Source: Chloroflexi bacterium 44-23
GTDB lineage: Bacteria > Chloroflexota > Anaerolineae > Anaerolineales > Anaerolineaceae
Assembly: GCA_001899005.1 (NCBI GenBank)
Contig: MKUW01000021.1
Span: 172,284 to 236,283 of the forward strand
Length of the DNA: 64,000 nucleotides
Direction: 5' to 3'
Under the pieces are notes generated by a model. That model saw only the letters and a program-made list of their open reading frames with translations. It searched no databases and was not told where the DNA came from. The position numbers and the translations under genes were made by a program. Shown here piece by piece: positions 8,128 through 16,556 of the stretch; position 1 is the stretch's first letter; each line of letters starts with the position of its first letter.

Positions 8128-9297
8128 ATGGATCAGCTTGAATCCTTATTCCACCCAACCCAGGTGTCCAATCGCGAAGAAACAAGGATTGCCTACAACC
8201 GGGATGCCTCTCGAATTCAAGGAGAATGCCGGGCGGTCGTCTGGCCAGAAACAGTTACCGATGTTGTTCGTTTGGCTCAATGGGCTGCAGAAACTGGAAT
8301 TGACTTGGTACCACGAGGTGCCGGTACAGGCTTGTGTGGTGGAGCAACACCGCAAAACTCGGTTGTCGTCGATTCCGCACGTCTGCGGGAAATCGATGTT
8401 TTAAACATTCAATCAAAGCAAGTGGTTGTCGAGTCCGGCGTTCCATTGGATCAATTAAACCTTAATCTTCGCTCGGCTGGGTTGTTTTTACCGGTCATAC
8501 CTGGGAGTCACCGCTCAGCAACGATTGGTGGAATGATCGCGACAAATGCTGCAGGACTGCATGCAGTTCGCTATGGCAGGATGGCTGATTGGGTTGAGGA
8601 TGTTGTTATAGTAAATGGGAAAGGGCAGGTTCAATGCTTGTCTGGCAGCGCACGGAGCAATTCTACAGGATGGGAAGGCATAACGGGGATGATCGTGCAA
8701 GCGACACTCCGCCTGACAGAACGCCCTGGCAACCGCTCGCTCACCTTACTGCCACTTGAAAACCTTAGGGAATTGTTAGATCAAATTGACTCTCTGAAAA
8801 CCAATCCAGCTCTTTCCGCAATGGAATATATCAATCCGAATGCAGCGGTCAAGGTTGGTTGGGCGGCAAAACACACTTTATTGGTTGAGTATCACAGCGC
8901 AGATGGGGAGATCAAAGATCCGAAAGAGATGGCAATTATCTGGGGAGCGCGGGAAAGTTTATCTGCACGCTTAACCCAAGCCGGTTACCCGATCTCTGAA
9001 GATCCTCAAATCCCTCCCGAAGCCCAAGAAAACATATTGAGCTGGCTGACTGCTCAGAATATTCCCGTCTTTGGCCATATAGGAGTTGGAATCCTGCACC
9101 CCCGATTTTTACCGGATGATCCGCGAATTCCTCAACTTTACCGACGAGTATTTGCGGCAAGAGGTCGGATCAGTGGCGAACATGGAATAGGATTGAAAAA
9201 GCGACAATGGATTAGTGATGAAATGAAGGCCGAAGTTCAGATATTGAAAAAACGTTTCGATCCAGATTGCGTTTTTAACCGAGGCAAATTATGCTAA
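8128..9297 (+). CDS. FAD-linked oxidase, GlcD/D-lactate dehydrogenase family
   Basis: 389 residues. The PCMH-type FAD-binding half shows P-R-G-A-G-T-G-L-C-G-G and I-G-G-M-I-A-T-N-A-A-G-L-H, and the C-terminal half shows G-H-I-G-V-G-I-L-H-P-R-F and S-G-E-H-G-I-G-L-K-K-R, the pattern of glycolate oxidase GlcD and FAD-dependent D-lactate dehydrogenases. It is somewhat shorter than the usual ~460 residues. It overlaps the following Fe-S gene by 7 bp. Expected reaction: oxidation of a 2-hydroxy acid with electrons passed to the Fe-S partners. In this neighbourhood it may instead feed electrons to the CcdA/DsbA relay; that is inference. Confidence 0.8.
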   Translation: MDQLESLFHPTQVSNREETRIAYNRDASRIQGECRAVVWPETVTDVVRLAQWAAETGIDLVPRGAGTGLCGGATPQNSVVVDSARLREIDVLNIQSKQVVVESGVPLDQLNLNLRSAGLFLPVIPGSHRSATIGGMIATNAAGLHAVRYGRMADWVEDVVIVNGKGQVQCLSGSARSNSTGWEGITGMIVQATLRLTERPGNRSLTLLPLENLRELLDQIDSLKTNPALSAMEYINPNAAVKVGWAAKHTLLVEYHSADGEIKDPKEMAIIWGARESLSARLTQAGYPISEDPQIPPEAQENILSWLTAQNIPVFGHIGVGILHPRFLPDDPRIPQLYRRVFAARGRISGEHGIGLKKRQWISDEMKAEVQILKKRFDPDCVFNRGKLC

Positions 9298-9644
9298 TCG
9301 GCCTTGCTGAAAACCCCACCTGCATTGAATGCGGCCTTTGTCGTGAGGTTTGCCCTGTCTTCCAGATCCAGAGCCAGGAAGAATACAGTCCGCGTGGCCG
9401 TGCAATGCTGCATTCCGCCGGCCTACAGACGTTGGTCTTTTACCAATGCACCTTATGCCGGACCTGCCGGGTCGTGTGCCCGATTGGGCATGATCCTAAT
9501 GGAGAAATATTGCGATCCGGATTAATTGAGGCTGGCATCGAAACGCCGGCCAATCAGACGATGATCATCAATATCCGGTTATATGGCAATCCCTTTGGAC
9601 CACTCGCCGACGGCGAGTTGCCTAAAGTGTTAACTTGCTGCTAA
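9291..9644 (+). CDS. 4Fe-4S dicluster protein (GlcF N-terminal-half-like)
   Basis: 117 residues with two ferredoxin-type motifs: C-I-E-C-G-L-C-R-E-V-C-P near residue 11 and C-T-L-C-R-T-C-R-V-V-C-P near residue 53, each suited to one [4Fe-4S] cluster. Normal GlcF/LutA proteins continue into CCG domains; here that half is a separate gene (7409-8125) placed before the FAD oxidase. The protein ends in T-C-C. The start overlaps the FAD oxidase end, so expression is coupled. It probably relays electrons between FAD and the CCG protein. Confidence 0.75.
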   Translation: MLIGLAENPTCIECGLCREVCPVFQIQSQEEYSPRGRAMLHSAGLQTLVFYQCTLCRTCRVVCPIGHDPNGEILRSGLIEAGIETPANQTMIINIRLYGNPFGPLADGELPKVLTCC

Positions 9645-9669
9645 TGATCACCCATTGGAGTAATTAAAA

Positions 9670-10872
9670 ATGAAAAAAATCATCATATTTACGTTAACAA
9701 TATTCACCCTCATCTTTTCTGTGTTTCCTGTGAATGCTGAGAATACCAGGCGACAGGCTGTGGTCTATTACAACGAAGCTTGTGATGAATGCGCCACCTA
9801 TATCAATGGGGAATTGCAGGAAATCTTCCTTGTCAATAATGTGGAGATGATTCGAAAGGACTACATCAACCAGCGCGAAAACAGGGCTGAATTGAATCAA
9901 AAGAACGATTCCCTGGGAGTGCCACTTGAGCTACAAAGTCACCTGGTCACCTTCATCGACAATGGTCAAATAATTTTGCAGGGTGAGCCACCCCGTAAAG
10001 TGGTCGAGGACTTATTGTCTGCTCAAGGTATGCCCGAGAAAATTTTGATTTACAGCGAAGAGGGCGAGAGCGATGGATACAAGGTTTGGGCGTTTGCTGG
10101 ACCCGTGCAGACTTATGGAGTCAATGAACCTATCATTACCTACTTGACCTGGTTTGAGGCAAACCAAGCGTCTTTTGATAGCGCAAGCATCGTTGGGGTC
10201 AAAAGCAAGCTGCTTCCGGCTGTTCTATTAACCGGGCTTGTGGACGGGATCAACCCCTGTGCGATGGCGATTCTGCTCTTTTTTATCACGTTTTTATTTA
10301 CGATCCGAAAAAGACGGGCAGCCATTGCCCGCATGGGGCTGGTTTATATTGCCTGCGTCTATATCGTTTATTTTCTGGTAGGTCTGGGATTACTTCGCGC
10401 GACAACTCTTGTGCAAGGCCATTGGCTGGGTCAATTTGGGGCAGCCCTGCTTATCCTATTTGGAGTAACAAACCTACTTGGTGCTTTGTTTCCAAAATTC
10501 CCAATTCGGTTGGAAGTGCCAGAAATTGGCAAAGAGGGGCTTAAAAATTGGATGTATCGCGCGACATTGCCCGCTACTATTGTATTAGGCACCCTGATGG
10601 GACTGGAAAGTTTTCCTTGCTCGGGGGGACCGTATGTCGCTATTTTAGGGTTACTGGGCAGCCAGACGAGTTTCTGGGAAGGCTTTGGTTACCTGGCACT
10701 CTATAACCTGATGTTTATTATGCCGCTGGTTATCATCTTGATTCTTGCCTTAAATCCGGTTATGGGGGCAAAGATTCAAGCGTGGGAAAGATCATCATCT
10801 CATAAGGTTCGCGGGATCACGGGTGGGGTGATGGCGCTCATTGGGTTAGCACTTTTGATCTGGGTTCTTTAA
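9670..10872 (+). CDS. Thioredoxin-like domain fused to CcdA/DsbD-type transmembrane electron carrier
   Basis: 400 residues. A signal peptide (~1-23) is followed by an extracytoplasmic thioredoxin-like domain with Y-N-E-A-C-D-E-C-A near residue 35 (C-x-x-C). From ~175 a six-helix membrane domain follows, with the paired cysteines of the CcdA family: G-I-N-P-C-A-M-A and S-F-P-C-S-G-G-P-Y. CcdA proteins move electrons from cytoplasmic thioredoxin to the outside. Here donor and acceptor domains are on one chain. GGAG lies before ATG 9670. It lies between the oxidase set and a DsbA-like gene, so it likely reduces partners such as the rhodanese or the C-x-C-T lipoprotein; partners are inferred. Confidence 0.75.
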   Translation: MKKIIIFTLTIFTLIFSVFPVNAENTRRQAVVYYNEACDECATYINGELQEIFLVNNVEMIRKDYINQRENRAELNQKNDSLGVPLELQSHLVTFIDNGQIILQGEPPRKVVEDLLSAQGMPEKILIYSEEGESDGYKVWAFAGPVQTYGVNEPIITYLTWFEANQASFDSASIVGVKSKLLPAVLLTGLVDGINPCAMAILLFFITFLFTIRKRRAAIARMGLVYIACVYIVYFLVGLGLLRATTLVQGHWLGQFGAALLILFGVTNLLGALFPKFPIRLEVPEIGKEGLKNWMYRATLPATIVLGTLMGLESFPCSGGPYVAILGLLGSQTSFWEGFGYLALYNLMFIMPLVIILILALNPVMGAKIQAWERSSSHKVRGITGGVMALIGLALLIWVL

Positions 10873-10895
10873 AATTTACTGAAATAGGAGTTGTG

Positions 10896-11591
10896 ATGTC
10901 TAGAAAATATTTAAAAACAACCAATCGTTCGAAAAAATCACCAAGGAGGGTTAACTGGTGGATTCTTGGTGTCTTGAGCATAATCCTTGTAGCGGCTATT
11001 GCTACAATAGTGATGCAACAAAACCGGAATAATATCGATCCAGTAGCAATTGCACCAATTGAAATCAGCCAAGATAAAAGCCTAGGAAGTGCAGACGCTC
11101 CGGTTATTGTCGTTGAGTATGGGGACTACCAGTGCCCAGCATGCGGGCGGTTCGCAGAGACAGTCAAACCTCAAATTGTAGAAGAATTCGTAAATTCAGG
11201 GCAGGTTCGTTTCGTTTTCCGGAGTTTCCAGTTCATTGGGGAAGAATCACAGTGGGCGGCTGAGGCGGCGGAATGCGCTAATGAACAAGGAAAGTTCTGG
11301 GATTATTACGAAAAATTGTATTCGTCACAAGCTGGTGAGAACGCTGGAGCATTCAATAAGGAAAACCTGGAAGGATTTGCAGCCGAGTTAGGTTTGCAGA
11401 CTGAGCAATTCAACCAATGTCTGGCATCGGATAAATACACCGAAAAAGTAAAATCAGAAACCTTGGAGGCGCAAAACCTTGGACTTCGCGGGACGCCTGC
11501 GCTGCTAGTGAACGGAATATTTGTGGAAGGCGGCAGTCAATATGATATTCTAAGCCAAAGTATAATAGAGGCGCTCTCTAAATCCAAGTAG
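10896..11591 (+). CDS. Membrane-anchored DsbA-like thiol-disulfide oxidoreductase
   Basis: About 231 residues with one N-terminal transmembrane segment (W-W-I-L-G-V-L-S-I-I-L-V-A). The thioredoxin fold has G-D-Y-Q-C-P-A-C-G-R-F (active site C-P-A-C) and the cis-Pro loop G-T-P-A-L-L-V-N-G, with the helical insertion usual for DsbA/BdbD. A GTG at 10893 is adjacent; ATG 10896 has AGGAG at a better distance. It would make or exchange disulfides outside the membrane. It is the last gene of the redox module, followed by an inverted repeat that may end transcription. Confidence 0.8.
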   Translation: MSRKYLKTTNRSKKSPRRVNWWILGVLSIILVAAIATIVMQQNRNNIDPVAIAPIEISQDKSLGSADAPVIVVEYGDYQCPACGRFAETVKPQIVEEFVNSGQVRFVFRSFQFIGEESQWAAEAAECANEQGKFWDYYEKLYSSQAGENAGAFNKENLEGFAAELGLQTEQFNQCLASDKYTEKVKSETLEAQNLGLRGTPALLVNGIFVEGGSQYDILSQSIIEALSKSK

Positions 11592-11615
11592 ACATTGATT
11601 TACACCGGGTACTCT

Positions 11616-11696
11616 AGTCCTGGGTGGTTTTCAAGCCTTTGAGGTATCAAGCAGTTGGCAATTTTCTGCTTCAGAAGGTAGATTATACCCAGGACT
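11616..11696. terminator. Long-range inverted repeat between convergent genes
   Basis: AGTCCTGGGT (11616-11625) and ACCCAGGACT (11687-11696) are perfect 10-bp arms 61 bp apart, in the gap between the DsbA-like gene and the oppositely oriented methyltransferase. A T-rich run follows the right arm. It is a plausible two-way transcription end point, though the loop is long for a simple terminator. Confidence 0.4.
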
Positions 11697-11717
11697 GTTC
11701 TTTGTCATTTTTGTACT

Positions 11718-12335
11718 TTACAAGCTGATATTTGGTTTCTTCAGCAGGATTACTCGATATTGCCCATGAAGCATTGCGGATTCATCGATCACTATAATCG
11801 CTTCAGGGATAATCTTCGCCATTTCTCCGAATCTTCGGTTAGGATCGGTTCCCAATTGACGGATTAGCCCACCCAGCAAGCCGCGGGAGAATGTCAGCCT
11901 TGAGTGATCGGGAAGAAATTTGTCGAATATAGCGATTCGTCCGCCTGGGCGCAGCACTCGCCAGGCCTCCTGCAGGCATTTTTTCCCATCCGGTACAACC
12001 GAGAGGATCAGGTTCAGCAGAACCGTATCAAAGGAACTGTCAGGAAATTGCAGCGTTTGAGCATCCATCTCCATCAATTTTAGCCCTTCGTACGATTTCC
12101 TTTTGGCTTCTGAAAGCATCGCCGGACTGATTTCGGTACCGGTCACTTGTACGCCTGAAGGAATATACGCTAGATCCAACCCTGTTCCAATACCTGGAAT
12201 AAGAAGATAATCCCCTGGCTGGAGACTAAGGAGGTCTACGGAACGTTGGCGGGCTTTCTTCATAACGTTACCAAATAAACGATCATATATCGGGGCGTAT
12301 ATTGGATACACGGATTGATTGACTGGATTGCTCAT
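11718..12335 (-). CDS. Class I SAM-dependent methyltransferase
   Basis: About 205 residues. Motif I is L-I-P-G-I-G-T-G-L-D-L, motif II-like V-T-G-T-E-I-S, then D-S-S-F-D-T-V-L-L-N and W-R-V-L-R-P-G-G-R-I-A-I-F-D-K, all typical of UbiE/COQ5-like methyltransferases. ATG 12335 has AAGGGA seven bases upstream and is preferred over an ATG at 12359. It lies next to the P-type ATPase on the same strand but separated by ~85 bp. The substrate cannot be told; such enzymes are common beside metal or metalloid resistance genes. Confidence 0.75.
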   Translation of the reverse strand: MSNPVNQSVYPIYAPIYDRLFGNVMKKARQRSVDLLSLQPGDYLLIPGIGTGLDLAYIPSGVQVTGTEISPAMLSEAKRKSYEGLKLMEMDAQTLQFPDSSFDTVLLNLILSVVPDGKKCLQEAWRVLRPGGRIAIFDKFLPDHSRLTFSRGLLGGLIRQLGTDPNRRFGEMAKIIPEAIIVIDESAMLHGQYRVILLKKPNISL

Positions 12336-12419
12336 GTCACTTCCCTTGGTTCGATGCAAAACTTATGAAAGGTCTTATCGTACATAGGTCACCTGTAAAA
12401 ATCCGACTAATTTAATCTT

Positions 12420-14825
12420 TTAGTTGCGAATCTGGTATCTCAACAAGCGTAATGCGTTTATCACAACCAGGATCGTGCTTCCCTCATGCGCCACCACCGC
12501 CCAACTGAGCTGAACCAAACCGGATACCGAGGTCACTATCAGCAGAGCAATGACTCCCAACGAAATGACCAAATTCTGTTGGATTATCATCCGACTGGCA
12601 CGGCTTAAGCCTACAGCAAATGGCAGCTTACCTAAATCGTCAGCCATCAATGCCACATCCGCCGTTTCAAGAGCTACGGCTGTCCCCGCTCCTCCCATGG
12701 CAATTCCAACTGTAGCTGTTGCGAGCGCGGGCGCATCATTTACCCCGTCTCCGATCATGGCAACTGCCCCATACTCTTTTTGCAAACGTTGAATAGTTCC
12801 CAACTTGTCTTCTGGCAGTAACTCTGCTTCAATGTCGGTGACTCCAACTTCTTGAGCAATTTGTTGTGCTACTTTTTGATTATCTCCGGTGAGCATAATT
12901 AAGTGCTTAACGCCCAGGTTACGCAACCGTGACAAAACCTCAGCAACGCCAGGCCGTGCAACATCTGATAATCCCAAAACCCCTAGAAATGTGCCATTCC
13001 GGCTAAGCGTCATCGTTGTCCGGCCTGAGTTTTCCAGTTGAGTCACTGTTTGCTGAATGGTAGTATCAATGACTATTCCATCGTTTTCTTCAAATAGTTT
13101 GAGTGAGCCAATCCATACCGGCTGACCCTCCACTTGACTGCGTACGCCTCGACCTGGAATATTCTCTAAACCGTTCGCTAAAGGAAGCGTCAGATTTCGT
13201 TCTTTTGCTGCTTTCACGATCGCTAATGCTAACGGATGGCTGGACTGTTGTTCAACAGCCCCTGCCAAACGCAGGACATCATCTGGTTGTGACCCATTGA
13301 AGGGAATGACATTGGTAACCTGAAATTTGCCCATTGTGAGGGTTCCAGTTTTGTCAAAGGCTATTGCGTTCAGTCGCCCTAAGTTTTCAAGATGGACTCC
13401 ACCTTTAATTAATACACCGTTACGCGCTGCCTGCGCAATCCCGGCCAGCACTGTGGCTGGTGTACCGATAGCCAAAGCACAGGGTGAAGCCGCGACCAAA
13501 AGCAGCATAGCTCGATAAAAACTTTCGGAGAATGGCATCCAACCAACAATAGGTGGAAAAACTGCAACGAGCACAACCAAAACTAACACAATTGGAACAA
13601 AACGGGCGGTAAATCGATCAGTGAACTGCTGCGTTGGGCTTTGCTGACCTTGCGCCTCTGATACCATTTTCATGACTCGGCTTAAAGTATTATCTTTCGC
13701 AAGCCGAGTGATTTTTACTTCCAGCGCAGCTTCCTGGTTAATTGTCCCAGTAAAAACTTCATCACCAACGTTCTTCTGTACTGGGACTGATTCTCCAGTA
13801 ATGGGGCTCTGATCAACGGCACTCTCACCCAGAGAAACTACCCCGTCCACTGGAATACGGTCACCAGGTCGGACAACAACCATATCACCAATGATAAGTT
13901 GGTCGACAGGTTCTTCCATGATTTGGTCTCCGCGCCTGACACGCGCAGTCTTGGGCATCAGTTCACCCAACGCGCTGATAGCATTACGCGCCCGGCCTAA
14001 AGCATAATGCTCGCCGGCATGCCCCAACCCAAATAGAAAGAGTAGGAAAGCGCCTTCTGCCCAGGCACCCAAGAAAGCTGCTCCTACTGCTGCCGCCAGC
14101 ATTAAGACATCTGTATCAAACTTACCCCGAAGTAGTGCCGGGATGGCATGATGCGAGATATCGTAGCCACTGGCAGCATAAGAAAGAATAAACAAAATCA
14201 GTGCGGCGTTTGTTGGTAAGCCAAAAAATTGCTCCCCAGCCCAACCTATAAGGAGAAATAAACCGCCAGTTGCAATCAGAAATATTGTCCAGCGCTCCTG
14301 GAGCCAGTGAGGTAAGAAGGATGGTGCAGTACCGTGATCATGCTCATGCGCTTCCCCTTCTTCTTTGACCATTGCTTGGATTACAGGTCGGGCACCAAAG
14401 CGGCGCATGGTACGTTGGATCTGTTCCAGGGAAACGACTTTCGTATCAAAGGCGACAATTGCCAGTCCTGCAGCATAACTCACGCTGGCATGGAGCATCC
14501 CATCCATGCCTTCGAGCTCCTTGGCGATCATGGTTGCTGAATCAGCGCTGTCAAGTCCTGTAAGGGGAATTTGCTCGTGGTGGTAACCATTGCTCAATTC
14601 CGATCCAGCCTCCTCAGCAATACGTTTGATTGCTGCTAATGAAATCAAGTTTGGATCATAATGGATACATAGATCAATGGGATCATGATCCAAATGCAGG
14701 TGTGTTTGGAGAATGCCTCTTTGGGACTGCAAGCGGGTCTGCAACCGGTCCATACAGTGATTGCAAACATCCTGAATTTCTGGCAGCAACAAAGGCAGTG
14801 AGATTTCCACCGTTTTTTCTATCAT
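12420..14825 (-). CDS. P1B-type heavy-metal-exporting ATPase with SPC motif
   Basis: About 801 residues. The N terminus has one metal-binding HMA domain with C-N-H-C-M-D and a second HMA-like domain in which the C-x-x-C is lost, then a His-rich linker (H-E-H-D-H-G). The core has T-G-E-S (actuator), A-F-D-K-T-G-T-L-T (phosphorylation), S-S-H-P-L-A (HP locus), G-D-G-V-N-D-A-P and, in the membrane, A-A-S-P-C-A-L-A-I-G. The ion-path motif is SPC instead of the usual CPC; SPC is known in cobalt-type P1B-4 pumps. ATG 14825 has AAGGAC upstream. It forms an operon with a small membrane gene and an SmtB-like sensor, so export of Zn, Cd or Co is likely. Confidence 0.85.
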   Translation of the reverse strand: MIEKTVEISLPLLLPEIQDVCNHCMDRLQTRLQSQRGILQTHLHLDHDPIDLCIHYDPNLISLAAIKRIAEEAGSELSNGYHHEQIPLTGLDSADSATMIAKELEGMDGMLHASVSYAAGLAIVAFDTKVVSLEQIQRTMRRFGARPVIQAMVKEEGEAHEHDHGTAPSFLPHWLQERWTIFLIATGGLFLLIGWAGEQFFGLPTNAALILFILSYAASGYDISHHAIPALLRGKFDTDVLMLAAAVGAAFLGAWAEGAFLLFLFGLGHAGEHYALGRARNAISALGELMPKTARVRRGDQIMEEPVDQLIIGDMVVVRPGDRIPVDGVVSLGESAVDQSPITGESVPVQKNVGDEVFTGTINQEAALEVKITRLAKDNTLSRVMKMVSEAQGQQSPTQQFTDRFTARFVPIVLVLVVLVAVFPPIVGWMPFSESFYRAMLLLVAASPCALAIGTPATVLAGIAQAARNGVLIKGGVHLENLGRLNAIAFDKTGTLTMGKFQVTNVIPFNGSQPDDVLRLAGAVEQQSSHPLALAIVKAAKERNLTLPLANGLENIPGRGVRSQVEGQPVWIGSLKLFEENDGIVIDTTIQQTVTQLENSGRTTMTLSRNGTFLGVLGLSDVARPGVAEVLSRLRNLGVKHLIMLTGDNQKVAQQIAQEVGVTDIEAELLPEDKLGTIQRLQKEYGAVAMIGDGVNDAPALATATVGIAMGGAGTAVALETADVALMADDLGKLPFAVGLSRASRMIIQQNLVISLGVIALLIVTSVSGLVQLSWAVVAHEGSTILVVINALRLLRYQIRN

Positions 14826-14925
14826 TGGTTTGTCCTTAATAAATCGTTCATCTTGAAAAGCGAAAGCACAATTAAAACCAGCCACGCTAAAAAATCGCCT
14901 GTTCATCACTAAATTGGGAGTTTTA

Positions 14926-15207
14926 CTATCGAATGGGAGGAGGAACGAAGACTGAAAGTTTACTTGTCCTGGGGAATTGCCAGTGGATAGGGTCAATCTT
15001 TACAAGTAATGCAATGAAAAACATTGTAGGGATTACACCCGAAATAATTCCGTAATGAATAGCTCCATTGCACGACCCCGAGTTTATTCCCAAGCTGTCC
15101 GAATGCCCAGGTTGTAAATCGTGGAGAAAATGAAGACCTACGCTAAACATAATCAGTATTAATAGAAGGATAATAATGAGATTATGAGGAATCCGAATAT
15201 TATTCAT
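14926..15207 (-). CDS. Small membrane protein in the metal-export operon
   Basis: 93 residues with two predicted membrane helices (L-I-I-I-L-L-L-I-L-I-M-F and a second around I-P-T-M-F-F-I-A-L-L-V) and a loop containing H-F-L-H-D-L-Q-P-G-H, which could bind metal. The start ATG overlaps the stop region of the sensor gene (15200-15511), indicating coupling. No family recognised. It lies between sensor and exporter, so a role in metal handling is likely but unproven. Confidence 0.45.
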   Translation of the reverse strand: MNNIRIPHNLIIILLLILIMFSVGLHFLHDLQPGHSDSLGINSGSCNGAIHYGIISGVIPTMFFIALLVKIDPIHWQFPRTSKLSVFVPPPIR

Positions 15208-15511
15208 GACAGACGTGGTCCAGACCACGTTTGAACAACTCGCTGATATGTTCATCATCTAAGGAGATAAATACCTTCCTGCCCTTTTTCCTTGCGCGTA
15301 TCACGCGTTTGTCGCGCAAACCCCGAAGTTGATGTGAAATAGCGGATTTGCTCAACCCCATGGCTTGGACGAGATCGCCTACATTGACCTCACCAGCAAC
15401 CAGGGCTGAAATGATCCTTACACGTGTCGGATCGCTCAAAGACTCAAATAGGCTGGCTACCCGTCCTGCTGTTTGTTCATCCACGCTGGATATATCACAT
15501 TTATCTATCAT
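15200..15511 (-). CDS. ArsR/SmtB-family metal sensor, CzrA/SmtB-type zinc site
   Basis: 103 residues with a winged helix (L-S-D-P-T-R-V-R-I-I-S-A-L, then S-K-S-A-I-S-H-Q-L-R-G-L as recognition helix). The C-terminal helix carries D-x-H, ten residues, H-x-x-H, the exact spacing of the alpha-5 zinc/cobalt site of SmtB and CzrA. A Cys at residue 5 may add an N-terminal ligand as in CadC-type proteins. Family knowledge: metal binding releases the repressor from DNA. A sigma-70-like promoter and an inverted repeat lie just upstream. It is the first gene of the export operon and likely represses it. Confidence 0.85.
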   Translation of the reverse strand: MIDKCDISSVDEQTAGRVASLFESLSDPTRVRIISALVAGEVNVGDLVQAMGLSKSAISHQLRGLRDKRVIRARKKGRKVFISLDDEHISELFKRGLDHVCHE

Positions 15512-15523
15512 AATAACCTTATT

Positions 15524-15578
15524 GTTGAATAATTGCTCAACTAATGTTTAGTTTATTACAAAAAAGGCCGAATGTCAA
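15524..15578 (-). promoter_or_regulatory. Promoter and operator of the SmtB-like/P-ATPase operon
   Basis: On the minus strand TTGACA (plus coordinates 15573-15578) is followed 17 bp later by TAAACT (15550-15555). Just downstream, GTTGA and TCAAC form an inverted repeat (15524-15541, spacer 8) between the expected start point and the gene. The placement fits repression by the SmtB-like product. Confidence 0.6.
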
Positions 15579-15634
15579 GATAGATATTGTGATGCAAAAA
15601 GCAAAGTCCTTGTCATCAATAATTCCAATTGCTC

Positions 15635-15683
15635 TTGACAAATAGAAATGGATCGAATAATATATCATCGTATCATGATATAT
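15635..15683 (+). promoter_or_regulatory. Consensus promoter with overlapping operator for the CmtR-like operon
   Basis: TTGACA (15635-15640), 17 bp, then TATAAT-like TAATAT (15658-15663) is an almost perfect sigma-70 promoter. ATATATCAT (15660-15668) and ATGATATAT (15675-15683) form a perfect 9-6-9 inverted repeat that overlaps the -10 box and start point, an ideal place for repression by the CmtR-like protein 27 bp downstream. Confidence 0.7.
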
Positions 15684-15709
15684 AAATATAAAACGTCAGG
15701 AGTATTGGA

Positions 15710-16072
15710 ATGCTAAATGTTACGAACGTGGCAGAAGGAGTTCAATTACAGGCCAAATTGTTTCGTGGCTTCGGTGACCCCGCACGGTTGGGCATCTTGC
15801 AGGCGCTGCGAAACGGCCCAATGACCGTAACAGAGATTGTCGCAACCACATGTATGAGCCAATCCAACACCTCTAACCACTTACGCTGTCTGCGTGAATG
15901 TGGTTTAGTTGCCGCTGAACAACAAGGGAAGTATGCCCTCTATCGTCTTAGCGACGACCGAGTGGGCGAACTTCTGGCAATGGTCGAATCCTTGTTATCC
16001 GATATTGCCTGTGGAGTTTATGAGTGTACTCGGTACAACCTTACGCGTGATGTGTGTCTGGAACAAAGATAG
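15710..16072 (+). CDS. CmtR-like Cd/Pb-sensing ArsR-family repressor
   Basis: 120 residues, ArsR-type winged helix (F-R-G-F-G-D-P-A-R-L-G-I-L). The recognition helix region reads H-L-R-C-L-R-E-C-G-L-V, placing two cysteines four apart exactly as in mycobacterial CmtR, and a C-terminal D-I-A-C-G-V-Y-E-C-T supplies the third ligand. CmtR senses Cd and Pb through such Cys residues. Its own promoter carries a palindrome on the -10 box. The LspA gene starts 2 bp after its stop. Likely controls this operon including the second P-type ATPase. Confidence 0.85.
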   Translation: MLNVTNVAEGVQLQAKLFRGFGDPARLGILQALRNGPMTVTEIVATTCMSQSNTSNHLRCLRECGLVAAEQQGKYALYRLSDDRVGELLAMVESLLSDIACGVYECTRYNLTRDVCLEQR

Positions 16073-16073
16073 G

Positions 16074-16556
16074 ATGAAAACAGGTCATCGGATTTTCGTC
16101 ACCGTTATATTCGCCATTCTTCTGGATTGGTTAACAAAGGTTTGGGCTAAACAGGTGTTGACCTCGCCCAGCCCGGTAATCGGGCAGGCTTTTCGACTGA
16201 CGCTTGGATACAACACGGGAGTGGCATTCGGTCTATTTGCCAACGGTGGAATATTTCCTCTCATCGTCACTGGAATAATCATTGTTGGATTAGTTATCTG
16301 GCTCGTAGTTGTGTTCCGCAGCGGTGAATTTCCAGCTGCCACGCATATACCCATTGGGATGATCCTTGGCGGTGCGGTAGCGAATTTCGCTGACCGCCTT
16401 CCAGATGGACGGGTGACAGACTTTCTGGACTTTGGCCTGGGCGCAGTACGCTGGCCGACCTTCAACTTGGCAGATAGTTTTATCATTGTGGGTGCCGCCA
16501 TACTGCTATGGACTATTTTGAGTATCGAACCCGCTGATCAGGAGCAGCAGGCATGA
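16074..16556 (+). CDS. lspA: Signal peptidase II (LspA/PbrC-like)
   Basis: About 160 residues with four membrane helices and both catalytic aspartate motifs: N-T-G-V-A-F-G, A-N-F-A-D-R, V-T-D-F-L-D-F and F-N-L-A-D-S. LspA cleaves lipoprotein signal peptides at the membrane. It starts immediately after the CmtR-like gene, so it is an operon-borne copy rather than the housekeeping gene. Family knowledge: dedicated lspA copies (PbrC) occur in lead-resistance operons. The start ATG 16074 is fixed by the GTG/ATG spacing to the upstream stop. Confidence 0.85.
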   Translation: MKTGHRIFVTVIFAILLDWLTKVWAKQVLTSPSPVIGQAFRLTLGYNTGVAFGLFANGGIFPLIVTGIIIVGLVIWLVVVFRSGEFPAATHIPIGMILGGAVANFADRLPDGRVTDFLDFGLGAVRWPTFNLADSFIIVGAAILLWTILSIEPADQEQQA

